A DNA stretch of 64,000 nucleotides from Isoetes taiwanensis (GCA_021234155.1 JAJEKV010000135.1:1369065-1433064); one strand, 5' to 3'; shown: positions 32,801 through 45,090, numbered from the stretch's first letter. The notes: generated from the letters alone by a model not told the origin. Made by a program: numbers and translations.

Positions 32801-34812
32801 GACAATGAAGGCTGATTCCTTTTAACCACCCAATGGACCGTCGTCTGTTCATTAATGTGTGTATTTACTAAAGTTCAGCTGTTTGTGTTATTTTCTGGTC
32901 CTCTGTTTGGTTCACAAAGGATAGTCTTGCAACAAGATGAGATGATTATATGTTTATTTAATGCCAGTGGAACAGTGGAACTGTTCGTAAGAAACTGATC
33001 ACAGACTCTTTGTCCATGATCAAAAAATCATGCTGTGAAAGTTAGTCAGAATACCCCGTATTTCCCCTATTTGTCTATTTCTGCCAAACAAGTTTCCAAC
33101 ACGTTTCCCTAAGAATTTCAATTTATTCTCTTCATAAACTTTACATTCTAATTGTTCAAGTTATTAGTTGCCTTATTGGACTCTCTTGTGTAAAGTGAGA
33201 GTCCTTGTCTTTTGGTTATCACTATTGGAGGAGTACTGATAACTGCCATATAAGCTTGATAAGGTAGTTATTGGTCTTTGTCTATTCCCCTATTTGTCTA
33301 TTTCTGTTGTGATGATCTTATTAGTTGCCTTTAAGGTCCACTTATTGTAGGATCAAACTAATCTGCCTCCAAAATTGCCAAGAATCGATTAGGCACAGCA
33401 ATCTGCTAGACCCATCATCAATTAACAGTAGGATCATAAGAATAATGAACATTTTTGCCATAATCAACAGATGGTAGTGAACACTCACCTTTCCAAATTG
33501 GGGCATTTTGACAATAACTAAAAATACTAAGAGTATTTTGACAAATAGAGGGGCATTGTTAGAAATTTCCCTTCTCATGATGAAAACATGCTATCTCCCA
33601 GTTGTTATTACTCCCTTACACTCCCTTACACCTGATTCTGCCATGTTCAATTTCATTATGAATCTGCCCTCAACAATTTCAAATTTTTCTACTACCTTTA
33701 TTTGTTCAGCTAGTCTACGAGATTCCAACTTGTTTTGCTCTTCTTGTATTTTAAATTCATTCTTAATTGTTTGATCTTGCTTTCTATGTGTTATGAATGT
33801 CCTTATTACTACATATTGTTGAATCACCATTTGAATAATAGAATTAGAATTCAAACGTGCCTACAGCTCAATAATGTACATTAGTTTGGTAGGAGAATTA
33901 TCCTAACAAGTATATAATACTTCAAATATACTTGGAAATTGGGTATTGTTAGGTCCAGATGCTTTCTAGAAATATGCTTATACAGCAATGAGAATTAAGA
34001 AGATTCGATTTTCTAGTAATGATTAGACTCTCTTCGAACATCGCATGTGGGGCACCACAGAATTGATACGTTTGGCATGGAACAACTCCATCTATTGTAT
34101 CGTTCAATTAACAGCGAAATGCCAACAAGACGCTCAATTCCATACAAGGTATGTGTGAGTATTTAGATAGTTCCACCCTAATTCGAAGGGGAATGAAGAA
34201 TGTACTATTAGATTGTTAAAGCACCAATCATGGTGCATGGATTGAACAAGTTAGCCTTTATTTTGAGGGAGGAAGTAAGATGCATAGATTCAAAGGTAGT
34301 TATCATAATCCCAGCTTATTTAAGGATACTCAAGTGAATATGTAGTGCTTGTCATTTATTTAGCAGTGGTCTGCTCTTCTAATATGCACTAATTGCACCG
34401 ATAGGAGTAATTGGAGCTAAACATATTATCACCTTTGACATGATTATTGGGTTGATATTCCTAGGAATAATATACCTATGCAAGGTTGGAAGATTTAGTC
34501 TTCTGAGAGGGTAGTACTTTGGGGATGTCTTGTTGAGCTGTGTAGATGATGGCTTTCGTACCATTATATAGGAAAGTATGGATCACCATAGGTGGTTGTC
34601 TGGCATCCTTAATTTGCTAATTGAAATGGTAAGAAGGAGAAATCTAGCACGAAGGGTTGCAGCAGATGGTTAATATGATTTAGAACCTCACTGTTTGATT
34701 CTTATTCAGTAAACTCTGCGTACTGTACATGCTTTCTTTCACAAACACATTAAGCAAAATGAAAATAATATTGTATTCAACAGTTATGCACCATCAATTG
34801 TTACAAGCTCTT
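32801..34812. other. Intergenic, downstream of VPS25
   Basis: AT-rich sequence with no supportable gene. A partial duplication (tattcccctatttgtctatttctg at about 33053 and 33284) is present. No AATAAA was clear directly after the VPS25 stop. Confidence 0.5.
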
Positions 34813-36105
34813 TGTGTATGAGTTCTCTCATTTTAATAATTTGCAGGCAAAATACCATATGTTATAGGGAAAAGGATGAAAATGCGGCATTGGCAGTCTA
34901 GAATAACGATAATCAAATGTTCAATCCATACTTTGTATTAGCAATCCTCATTGATACTAAAAGGGAATCTGCATTTGATTATAATGTTCAATAATACACT
35001 GACTTTTACTCTACTCGGCTAGATAATCTTAAACCCAGGTCCTCGCAGGTTATCAAGATCTGGCCGCTATCTGCCGTTCGATCGAAGGGTGGTTATATCA
35101 CAGAACCACCCGAGTATTCTTTTGAATAGAATATTCTAGTGATTATCAAAATAACCTCTCGAATATTCTTTCTACAAATATTCTCCTCTGGCAGTCCGGA
35201 CTCCGGCACTCTGCAATCCAATGGAGAAAATTGGGGCTTCTTCTGCCATCGCAAAATTGGGGCTTCTTCTGCCATCGATCTGGATCTATCCGATCAATTC
35301 AACAAAATTGCCATTCCCAGATCGATAAGCTCCTGCTATAAATTCTTAGTTTGTCGGAACTAAATGCCATATCTTTATTTTGAAGCTCTTGTATGATTTA
35401 TGGCCACAAATCCGGCCATGTCTGACTCGCTTTTTTTACCTGATCAATATTGTGGGCTGCCGGAATGGATCTAAGCATTATGAACAGATAGAGCAGAGCA
35501 AATCAAAGCCTGAATGCTTCGTTGGCAGTTCAGAAAGATGGGCATCTTGTGTGAGCAAAAAAAATTGTGTGCATGTCGGATTGTAGAGATTTAACTGCGG
35601 ATCCGTGGAGACCCGATTCCAAATATCATTTTCTAAAGGACTTTGTGAAGGCCGATCCGTTTGCAGACTCTACATGCTTTTTGGAGAAGAATGTGCCAAA
35701 AAGTTCTGTTTCTATGCGATTCAATACACTGATCTTGTTTACAGCTCTAATTTGACACTAAGACCGATGCCATAGCTATGGAGAAACCTGCTCGGGAGAA
35801 ACCTGCTCGGATCTGGGTTTAAGGGAGGTCAACCCTCCCCTTTCGGGGATCATGGGAAATAACCCTCTCGGCCTGCGGCCTCGAGGGTTATTTCCCATAA
35901 TCCCCTCAAGGGGAGGGTTAACCTCCTCTTCTACCATACACAACAGCATCTTAACTTTGCAGTCCTTTTGAAGATGATTTGGTCTTGTAATTCGCATCTT
36001 CCATGTTATTGAATTATGGCTTTCTACATTGTATTCTTTAATAGAAGCTCCCCGCGATTTCAAGCTTGATTTTTACAACTCCTTTTTATGCATTCTTGTG
36101 TCAAA
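34813..36105 (+). repeat. Interspersed repeat, copy 1, split by an insertion of about 0.9 kb
   Basis: 34813-35029, 35931-36045 and 36055-36105 match, in order, 36287-36485, 36486-36602 and 37070-37125. The 35030-35930 segment is absent from the other copy and is therefore an insertion. Its right end is a strong hairpin (35824-35926) preceded by two tandem copies of gagaaacctgctcgg (about 35781-35810). No ORF with a known domain is seen. Confidence 0.7.
35824..35926. repeat. Long hairpin at the end of the 0.9-kb insertion
   Basis: Arms of about 45 bp (aaccctcccctttcgggga... with ...tcccctcaaggggagggtt, and gggaaataaccctc with gagggttatttccc) enclose a GC-rich centre. The near-perfect pairing suggests a fold-back terminus. 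Confidence 0.85.
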
Positions 36106-36286
36106 GGATGTTTCAAACATTTGGTTGTTTGTACTGCACTTCTATATTATTTTCTCCATTAACCGTCCAATACCATCATTCACTTAGCAATCATTTCAAG
36201 CACATGAAGAAAGTTCTGGAGACAGAGATGCCCAAAAAGGCTTCTTGAGCTTTCTTGCTTTGTTTTCTTATTTTGTGACTAGCTCT

Positions 36287-37150
36287 CTTGGTATGAGTTC
36301 TCCTATTTCATTAATATGCAAGCAAAATATCATATGTATGCAACATTGACAGTCTAGAATACGATAGTTCAGATGTTCGATCCATACTTTGTATTAGCAT
36401 TCCTCATTGATATTGAACAGGGATCTGCAAATGCTTATAATTTTCAACAATACACTGACTTTTACATAGCCAACTAGATAATCTTCTATCATACACAACA
36501 ACATCCCAGCTTTGCAGTCCTTTTGAAGATCGTTTGGTCTTCTAATTTGCATCTGCGATGTTAATGATTTATGGCTTTCTATATTGTATTTTCTTAGTAG
36601 TATGTAATGGATCCATGGGAGACTGCTCGAGTACATCTTGGTGTGGCATTTTCTGATGCCACCATAAGAGGGTAGGATAGATTCCCCATAAATATCCGGA
36701 TGTTTTAAGCAATTGGTTAGGCCAGGGAGGTTAAGGAATGTTACATTTCGTATCAGAACAGGGGTCGAGTTCGAGTCTCCATGGGCGACATGTATGACTT
36801 GGATACTGTTGGACGGTATGGTCTTGGCCTGGTCTTGGACACCATGGGATGGTGTGGTCTACGGTCTTGTGGTGCTCAAGGACGCCGCATAGTTCTAGTG
36901 AGAGAGATTGTAATGGACCCATGGGTGACTGCTCGAGTAGATCTTGGTGTTGCCTTTTCTGATACCACCATAAGAGGGTAGGATGGATTGCCCATAAATA
37001 TCGGGATGTTTTGGCCAGTTGGTTACGCCGACTTGGTTAAGGAATGTTACATAGTAGCTCCATGTAGTTGTAAGCTTGATTTTTACAGTTCCTTTTCTAT
37101 GCAACCTTGTGTCAGGAGTTGTCCCAAACGTGTGGCTGTTTGTCTTTCAC
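36287..37150 (+). repeat. Interspersed repeat, copy 2, carrying the TRIM insertion
   Basis: Second copy of the repeat at 34813-36105. It lacks the 0.9-kb insertion but is itself interrupted by the TRIM at 36603-37051, after which the match to copy 1 resumes (agcttgatttttaca...). Confidence 0.75.
36603..37051 (+). mobile_element. Complete TRIM (terminal-repeat retrotransposon in miniature)
   Basis: Two 143-bp direct terminal repeats (36603-36745 and 36909-37051), both TGTAATGG...ATGTTACA, flank a 163-bp centre. A primer-binding-like sequence (cgtatcagaac, 36749-36759) directly follows the first repeat, matching the tRNA-Met site in 8 of 9 positions of the tatcagagc core. A purine run (gagagaga) precedes the second. 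The element is flanked on both sides by the 5-bp target duplication TAGTA (36598-36602 and 37052-37056). No protein is encoded, so it depends on enzymes of other elements. The centre also contains gttcgagtctcc, which looks like a tRNA T-arm. Confidence 0.92.
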
Positions 37151-37218
37151 ATCTATAGGTGGGTTTCCACGCGTAGTTAGGTTAGGTGAACTTAATCAGT
37201 TACTTATCCCTTGGCTTA

Positions 37219-37870
37219 TGTGACGTCCCCTGCTTCCTCTACGGTGCACACACCGTATCAGAAGACAGAGCATTCCCCCTGTCAGCCAAACTGGCAGGGG
37301 CCATCCACCTGACTCCACTCCCAGTGGAATGAGCCAGCAAGGGAGGAGTGGATATGTCATTCATCCGTCTCCCTTTGGGTCGTCCTATCTGCGGAAGCGT
37401 GAGTAACATGAGCACATGATACAATATAACAATACAATCACCTCGAAGGGTGAACACATCATAACATCTTCAATACAACAACATCAACATGAACAATAAC
37501 AGCAAGGGAAAACCTACCCAGGGCTCAGACTCGAGGGGGTATGACTAACGGCTTGGGCCTCCAGAAGTCATTGCAGACAGAATTCATGGCACATGGATTT
37601 GGCTAGCATAGGAACATAGCTTAGGGTAGTCCACTCCATCCGCCCCTCCCATGCACACTTTGCAGGGTAGGTTGAAAAGTATTGGGACCTGACCGTAGCC
37701 TGCCGGGTGAATAGCCAGAGGGGCTACTACTACTGGGTTGCATCTCCCCAGCCCCGATGAGGCGGGAGGAGAGTCACCTTCCCTCCAGAAGCATCCATGC
37801 CCATCACAGGCGGCTAGAGGGCCACTGCCCATATTCGACTTGAACTCAATGGAATCACCCCCAATGCAGT
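37219..37870 (-). mobile_element. LTR fragment related to the 9591-11134 LTR
   Basis: It starts TGTGACGTCCCCTGC (compare TGTGACGCTCCCTGC at 9591). It shares cactccatccgcccctc...tgca(c/t)actttgc and ...gttgcatctcc...ccgatgaggcg with 9995-10140 in the same orientation. No primer-binding site lies outside it. The far end is not defined, so this is a truncated LTR. Confidence 0.7.
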
Positions 37871-38701
37871 AAGTGCCCTTCCATTGATTGTTGTGAGAAA
37901 GATCTTTTGTTGAATATATGAAGTACTGTCAGTAAAGGAAGAAGTATTCTTCTATTCATAATTGATTTCCTGTTTATTACTGTTGAATAAAGAAAGGATT
38001 GGCTGTGCAAAACTTGTCTGTAGTTGTGTCTATTGCTTGAATATCTAACAGGTCTTTATTACTTGTATGTGTAACGATTGTTTGAGTTTGTATCTTAATT
38101 TAGAAATGATATATGTTAACAAAAATCCCTCACAGATTGTGCCTCGAGCAATTTGCTTCTTCCCAATCCATATCATTGCATTTGGCTTAGATGCTTTACA
38201 TATTGACACAGTATTTATCACAGTAACAAAAGATGAAAATATCAATTCGTCATACATTGTCTCTGAGTTACCTTTCATTTCTTGTAGGCCTCCATAAGCA
38301 ATATTGGCTTTAGATGGAAGAGATCTCTGCTTTGGGCCTCCTTCCAACATTGCAATAACCATAGGCTGGGTTGCATAAACCATTGCATAAACCGTAGGCT
38401 GCTTATCTTGGTCACAGGCTCTACTAAATTAAAAGTTTCATGCAGCAAAGTTAAAAGTTTCATGCAGCAAAGTTACAGTCCAACTCTAATGTCTTCCAAG
38501 GCTTCTGAATAAGTGCTGCTTTCTTCGTTGCATGACTAACCAAGCGAATTATCATTGTTAAGTACCTCTTAGCACAGCCTACAACTTAATAGAATTCTCC
38601 AGCACTGTCAAACAGCTAATTTCGGCCAGTCCTGCTTTATACAAAGTTGCACAAGCTGCGAGCCATGGTCTAGAACCCGTAATAATTTGCCACCAGCAGC
38701 T
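37871..38701. other. Intergenic; unidentified open stretch
   Basis: The minus-strand frame 38383-38045 is open for 112 codons and part of it looks protein-like (MLEGGPKQRSLPSK, KPNAMIWIGKKQIARGTICE). I know no match, and it may be an exon of a lost gene or chance. aaagtttcatgcagcaaagtta is tandemly duplicated at about 38428-38474. Confidence 0.35.
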
Positions 38702-39080
38702 GCAACATATAGTTACATAAAGAAACACACCATTGCATCATAGCTCCACATTATGTGATACCATATCTTCCAGGGATGTTGGTCCAACATATTGCTTACC
38801 ATTTATCATATTGATTTATCATGTTGATGCTGCTACCGCTTGCAATATAACAGTCTGTATTGGACTATGGCAGTGGACCCTAACCTGCAACACATGAAAA
38901 ATATCAAAACAGCAAGCACATGCTATACTGTAATAAAACTGCCTAAAACTGACGCCGATAAGCTGATAGATGGATGTACCTTAGCGCACTGGGCTATGGC
39001 AGTGGATCCTAACCTGCAGCACATGAATAATATAAAAAAAGATACTATACTGAGTTCCCAAAAGACGAATTTACTGACTA
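38702..39080 (-). repeat. Repeat, one full and one partial copy, inverted relative to 27340-27584
   Basis: 38702-38937 and 38984-39080 both match the reverse complement of parts of 27340-27584. The shared word ggcagtgga(c/t)cctaacctgca appears in both. Confidence 0.85.
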
Positions 39081-39420
39081 CTGATTTATGTCTAGCCATG
39101 TTATCTAAAGTTAAAAAAAAATGTTAAATATGGAAATTCTAATCTCACAATGAGAGAATAGATTTAGAGAAACAGTTCTTGATCAAAGGGCAAGAAATAA
39201 GATCCGCAAAATACTGAGCTAAACCTGACGTTATAGCTCATGGATTCTATGTTAATGCACAAAATACTGAATATTATGGTCAGAGAAATACCTGGAAGCT
39301 TTGTCGTTAATACTATCTCTTATTGTCCACACTGCTCTAGTTATACCAAAAATAAAGAAGGCATTGCGATTTTTCACACAATATCTGATTTTTCACGCAA
39401 TAGTTGTTTCTGCTCTAAAA

Positions 39421-39740
39421 TCAGAGGATGCTTACATGTAGAATAACTAATCAGAGGTTGCTTACAGAGGATGCCTACATGTAGAAGAACTAAAACCAGA
39501 CGATGCTTACATGTAGAAGAACTAATCAGACGTTGCTAACTTATAAAAGAACTACCAGATATGAAAAGGAAATCCAAAGAATGTAAGAATACAGTAACCT
39601 CAGTTTGCAATAGCCCTGTCATTGGGGCTTGCGAAGAAAAAAAGAGGAGGTAAATTAAGCCGAAGAGATAACAGACATGGAAATTAAGCCGAAGAGATAA
39701 CAGACATGGAAAAAAGAGGAGGTAAATTAAGCCGAAGAGA
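39421..39740. repeat. Cluster of short tandem repeats
   Basis: Units based on gaggatgcttacatgtagaa(g)aacta and atcaga(g/c)gttgct(t/a)ac alternate at 39424-39555. A second set (ggaggtaaattaagccgaagaga with taacagacatgg) follows at 39644-39737. Confidence 0.8.
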
Positions 39741-40044
39741 ATCCTGACATGGAGTCAAAAATTGAATGACGAAGGAGCTTTTACCCTTGAGTTGCGTGAA
39801 AATCGTCCACCTAAGACCCATGCTTTTGGAGCTGTAAGAAACTGCTAGTTCTTGTCTTATTTAAGTGGAATCTAGGACAGAAGAAAGATCGAAAGCAGCT
39901 GAAGAGGAAATCGAGACGCAAAGATAGACGCATGCCCATTCAAAATATTCCCGCAGGGGGAAAGGGAACGCCGCATGCGGCGTAACATTCGGCGTTCCAG
40001 GCCCGTAAACCAAAGCCCTCTCTTTTTAATAAAGAAGATGAATA

Positions 40045-40205
40045 ACCAAATGATACAAAAGTATTGAAGTGAATAAAGGTATATTGTGCAATAAGACTTT
40101 CTTTAACTGCTCAAATGTTGGCCTGTAAAATGGACCTCAATGCATATTTCAATGATAAATTCTTGGCCTTTCTGTTATAATTCAAACGAGTAAGCAAATG
40201 ATCTT
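40045..40205 (-). repeat. Inverted match to 28476-28640 and 30150-30175
   Basis: ttggcctgtaaaatggacctca and ggcctttctgttataattcaaa match the reverse complement of sequence at 28476-28620. tattgaagtgaataaaggta matches the reverse complement of 30150-30170. This suggests a larger decayed inverted structure around VPS25. Confidence 0.7.
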
Positions 40206-40880
40206 AAACCAAGCCCATCAAATCTATGTTTGCATTATTTTTGTTAAAAGCTTGATTCTTGATACCGAGATTCTTGGCAAAGACCAGGTAGCCATTTGTA
40301 TAAAATGGGTGACTTTAGGTAATATTGGACTGCAGGCACTACATATGCTGTAGGATTAACATACATTTTAATGCGGTGATCTTTTCAAGATGGAAAACAT
40401 ATAGTTTTGTTTATAGCACAAGGGAATAATAAGAGTTCAAATATGTTATTTTAGTATTGATTCTCCACTTCTTTCTGACAAAGGGGTTGGTTGACTTGGA
40501 AAAGCATTTGGATAGAAGATGTCTTGCAATATGGGCATGCATGATATTTATTGCAGGAAATACTTATATTTGTGGTCTTGTCAAGTCAATAATCAGTGAG
40601 CAATTTTTTTCACAACAATGTTAGTGCAGCAACCACTTACAAATTATATGTCGCAACCACCCATATGGAGGGTCATGTCTTGAATCTGTCAAACTAGTGC
40701 CAAAGGAATAGAATATATTTTTTAAGGTGAAGAGATCATGGGACCTATAAAAGGGATAGTACAACCATTACCACTAGTACTAGCTTAAAAAAACCCTACC
40801 TCAAAAGTTTTTCAAGGGAAAAACCTTAGTAATGATGATACTAAATAATCAGGAATTAATAAATAGATATATGAGTGAAA

Positions 40881-41125
40881 GTTGTTACAGTGGCTCGGCC
40901 CCATCAGCTTTCGACATGACAATGTGGTCATACCACAAGTGCTCGAAATAAAATAATCAAGTTGTTTGAGTGGCTTTGCCCCGTCAGCAATCAGCATGCC
41001 AGTGTGGTCCTACCATGGGTACTAAATAGTTCAAGAATCAAATGAAAGCTATTAGGGAGGCTCAGCCCCATCAGCTTAGTATTTGACAGTAAGGTCGGAC
41101 CACAAGTGCCCGCATCAAGAAAGGG
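40881..41125. repeat. Three imperfect tandem copies of an approximately 80-bp unit
   Basis: Copies start near 40881, 40961 and 41046. Each contains (g)tggct(c/t)(g/t)gccccatcag-like sequence, followed by gtggtc/aggtc and taccac/ccaca. Confidence 0.8.
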
Positions 41126-41699
41126 ATTACTTACTGCATTTAAAAAGGGATAGTGCAATAAAATAATCGGGTTAGGATAGGAATTGTGTCAGATACTGGG
41201 GACAACCAAAGAAATTCAGACCTCTTTGAAATACAAAATTTAAAATTCAAAAATAACGGAAAAATGTAAATACATGAAATGAGATTTAAAGGACTGAAGG
41301 GATCAATTGGAGATCATTAAGAAAGGGCATAACAGTAGGCAAGTGAAAAGCAAAGAAGAAAGATTCAACATAAAAAATGGTGGGTCTGACAGAATTCGAG
41401 GTAGAAAGAATCGTGAAAGGGTTGGCAAATCCGGCCGACCGACAAGAAGTTCTCCTAACAAAATGGACAGTGTAATAGAGTGGAAGTAAATAGTTGATGC
41501 AGGCTTTGCGACAGGGAAGAAATTGAAGATGGGAAGCATGCTTGGAACATATGTCCCATATACATAAGAATAAAGTCGAAATGGGACCAAGTAGACTGGA
41601 AGTCAACGGTGGATAAGGGAACAGTACGCATAAAGAGAGCTAAGAGGATGCCAACGATATTAAGGGAGATTCTGGATGATCACTCTGCAAGTTTAGAAT

Positions 41700-42925
41700 C
41701 AAATCCAGGGCAGACATATTCTGGCGCCAGGAACTTATTCGACTGAATCCTTGGTGGACTGGGGGAGCATTCGAATTAGAGATGGAAGATGGTATTAATA
41801 TGGTAAGCTTGGCAGTGCATAGATGAAATTATGCCCATAAGTAAACTGAAGTGCTTGCTATGAAAGCCAAGTGAAACCAGCTTGGTATAAACTTCATAAC
41901 GAACCCCTGAAATTGTTTCCCATTTAAGAATAGAAATAACCTCCAACTGGTTTGGTCTTGGTTGCTCTCTCTTTTTCATGTTACATTGACAATAATTCCA
42001 TAGCAGGGATAGCATCAATGAGAAAACCTGACGTGACCATTTCTTCAAAATCTTGGTGAGCAAGTGCAGATATAAAGGGACATTCTATAAGAAGAACCTC
42101 AGGACCAAAGGCACTAACATTAGGATTTGGATTATGGTATCCAATGGAGTGTTTACAGGCCCCTTGAGCTTTGGAGTATAGTGCAAAGGGCAGCACATAA
42201 ACCTAGCTGCTGGAGAATAGAGGTATTTAGAGAAGTGGCCGCTTGTTCAAGAAACTTAGTTAAACCCCACGCTGCTTGCAGGTGTTTTTTAACCCTTTCA
42301 TTTGGAATATATATCCAATTCTGTGTATTGTCAAGGGTTTTACAATCTTGCCAAGCATGTCTGTGTACAAAACGAGGGTCCGTATTAATGTGGGTAGGAG
42401 TCCAATCAGCATGAATTGACACAACTTTTGTCCATAAATGGGATCTCCAATCCGTGCTGAATTACTGATAATGAGGCGGTGTGCCAAGAGAAGCATAGGG
42501 GCTATCTTCATCTATAGCAGGATTTGTTAAAGCCTAAAGAGATTCCGCTCGAAATTCCTCAATGAGAGAAGTATTCAACTGCGTTCAGAGATTCTTCCAC
42601 TAGCTAGTGACCATCAGCCCTTGTAAAGAAGAAGGTCCCCAATCCACATGTACCACATGGTTCTCAAGGTAAGAGTTCAGAATGCTGAAAGTACCAACAT
42701 GTTGTAAGTAGAGCTGAGTATAGCCAAGATGCTCTTGGACTGCATCCAAGGATTCCTTGATCCAAACAGGAAGAAGTCAAACCAATTTGGGATATACTCA
42801 TTTTGGAGAGCAGCCCAATCTGCATCAGATAAGAATTTGTTGTTTTTGGTGAGACGGAATTGATCTTCTTCCCAACCGCTAAAGCTAGAGGGCTTGGTAG
42901 AACGTGCTAAAAAGAAATCATGCAT
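41700..42925 (-). pseudogene. Degenerate protein-coding sequence, unidentified
   Basis: The minus strand has successive protein-like pieces in changing frames: MHDFFLARSTKPSSFSGWEE (42925), IHADWTPTHINTDPRF and NWIYIPNERVKKHLQAAWG (about 42420-42270), and VLPFALYSKAQGACKHSIGY with GPEVLLIECPFISALAHQDF (about 42195-42040). The order suggests one decayed gene or mobile-element protein of at least 350 codons. I do not recognise the family. It lies just left of the chromovirus and reads in the opposite direction. Confidence 0.35.
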
Positions 42926-43339
42926 GACAAAAAGTTGTACGGTGCGGAGAACAAAAAATTTAGGATCTTAAAATATAATCAATTTGAAATTGAATAAGGC
43001 ATAGAGAAGACCTTTATCAGTAATGGGACAATCCGACCAGATGCATAAGAGATTAGTATTTGTCAGTGGTGTATCAACAGTTCTTGGGACATAGTACCTT
43101 TTATGCATACTCTAATGCTTGAATGTGAATATGAATTGAAATTTTACCAAAATCTTGGTTCGTAATAGTATCAGAACCTAAGTGCGGCTTGAACCTTGAT
43201 GGAGCACAATGAGACTAGTGCGAGCCCATATGTTGTAGCAAGACAGGTAACTCCTATGGATATAGAGGCTGGCTGGTCATGTACAAAGGACTCAGGAGAA
43301 CTTGGAATCCATGTAGACTAAGTGGGATGAGGATTGGGT

Positions 43340-45090
43340 GTGCAGAAGAGCCTTAAAATAGTATTAGACACATAGGCTGCTATGAGAACTGTATTGGAGA
43401 CCCTTGCTGGCAAGGATGGCCATGGAAAGTCTGTAGAAAAGGGAAAATCTCTGACGATGGTAATGGACTCAGATGTACCTGATACAAATGTTGTTGTGGA
43501 GTAGTCACTTAAGAGTTTTGGATTGAACAAGGAGGACATATATAGTCGTGAGCACACCAAGATCCCAGATTGGAATGGGACAGACACTGCTGAAAACTTG
43601 ATGGCTTGGATTGACACGCTAGAGACCTTTGAAGCTACCAATAAAAGTGACAAGGTGCGATTATTTATTGTGCGGATAGGCTGAAATCGGGCGCCCAAAG
43701 TTGGCGGATGATCCTACCATGAAAAAGGAGATTAACACTTGATCTGATTTTAGAAAGTACTTTATTGGGATGTATGCACCTCAACATCATGATGCTGATG
43801 ATGTGTTTGAGAAGCTGTGGTACTGTAAATAGACAGGTTTTCTCAACATCATGCTCGTGATTTGTTTGAGAAGTTGCGGTATTGTAAGCAGATAGGTTCT
43901 CTCAGTGCTTACATCAATAAGCTATGGTGGTATAAACCACATGGTTGGAAATTTGTCTTAAGATCGACAAGTTGACTTCTTTTTAGGTGACCTATCTAGT
44001 GTTGCTCTTAAAAGAGCAGATAATCATGTTGAAGCTCGAGAATTTTGATAGAGCGACTATGTTGGCTCATCATTTGAAGAGAATATGAGTTATTTAAGAG
44101 GACACCTCAAAAGTTCTAAAAGAAGAAATCTAAGTTTTTCAAAAAGAGGAAGCCTGAACAGCCTAAGCAGAGCCTCAAAATAGTATTAGACACATAGGCT
44201 GCTATGAGAACTGTATTGAAGACCCTTGCTAGCAAGGATGGCCATGGGAAGTCTGTAGAAAAGGGGAAATCTCTGACGATGGTAATGGACTCGGATGTAC
44301 CTATTCACTGAAGAGTTTTGTATTGAACAAGGAGGACATATATAGTCGTGAGCGCACCAAGATCCCAGATTGGAATGGGACAGACACTGCTGAAAAGGTG
44401 ATGGCTTGGATTGACAAGCTAGAGACCTTTGAAGATACCAATAAAAGTGACAAGGCGCGATTATTTATTGTGCGGATAGACTGAAATCGGGCGCCCAAAG
44501 TTGGCGGAGGATCCTACCATGAAAAAGAAGATTAACACTTGATCTGATTTAGAAAGTACTTTACTGGGGAAGTATGCACCTCAACATGATGCTCATGATG
44601 TGTTTGAGAAGATGGAGTACTGTAAATAGACAGGTTTTCTCAGCATCATGCTCGTGATTTGTTTGAGAAGTTGCGGTATTGTAAGCAGATAGGTTCTCTC
44701 AGTGCTTACATCAATAAGCTATGGGGGTATAAACCACATGGTTGGAAATTTGTCTTAAGATCGACAAGTTGACTTCTTTTTAGATGACCTATCTAGTGTT
44801 GCTCTTAAAAAAGCAGATAATCATGTTGAAGCCCGAGAATTTTGATAGAGCGACTATGTTGGCTCATCACTTGGGGAGAATATGAGTTATTTAAGAGGAC
44901 ACCTCGAAAGTTCTCAAAGAAGAAATCTAAGTTTTTCAAAAAGAGAAAGCCTGAACAATCTAAGCCAAAGTCTGCAGGTGGACAGTCCAAGAACGTAAAG
45001 CGGACCTAAAACTAGTTCTATGAGGGGGGTTATTTGCTATAGATGTGGAGGGTCTAGGCACATCTATCGTGAATGCTTTTAGCTACAGAA
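43340..45090 (+). pseudogene. Chromovirus gag with internal 0.8-kb tandem duplication and zinc knuckle
   Basis: The gag N-terminal region reads TKIPDWNGTDTAENLMAWID and LETFEATNKSDK (about 43555-43650), and the same sequence recurs at about 44365-44455. The duplicated unit starts at about 43351 and 44174 (offset near 824 bp). The second copy has small deletions. LFEKLRYCKQIGSLSAYINK also occurs in both. Past the duplication, CYRCGGSRHIYREC (about 45030-45080) is an intact-looking CX2CX4HX4C zinc knuckle. Gag packages the element RNA. Many stops are present. Confidence 0.8.

Noticed and set aside
36760-36790. tRNA gene suggested by gttcgagtctcc
   Set aside because: No acceptor or anticodon arm can be formed; the word belongs to the TRIM centre.
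39421-39740. CRISPR-like array
   Set aside because: Repeats are irregular, adjacent without unique spacers, and the DNA is plant nuclear.
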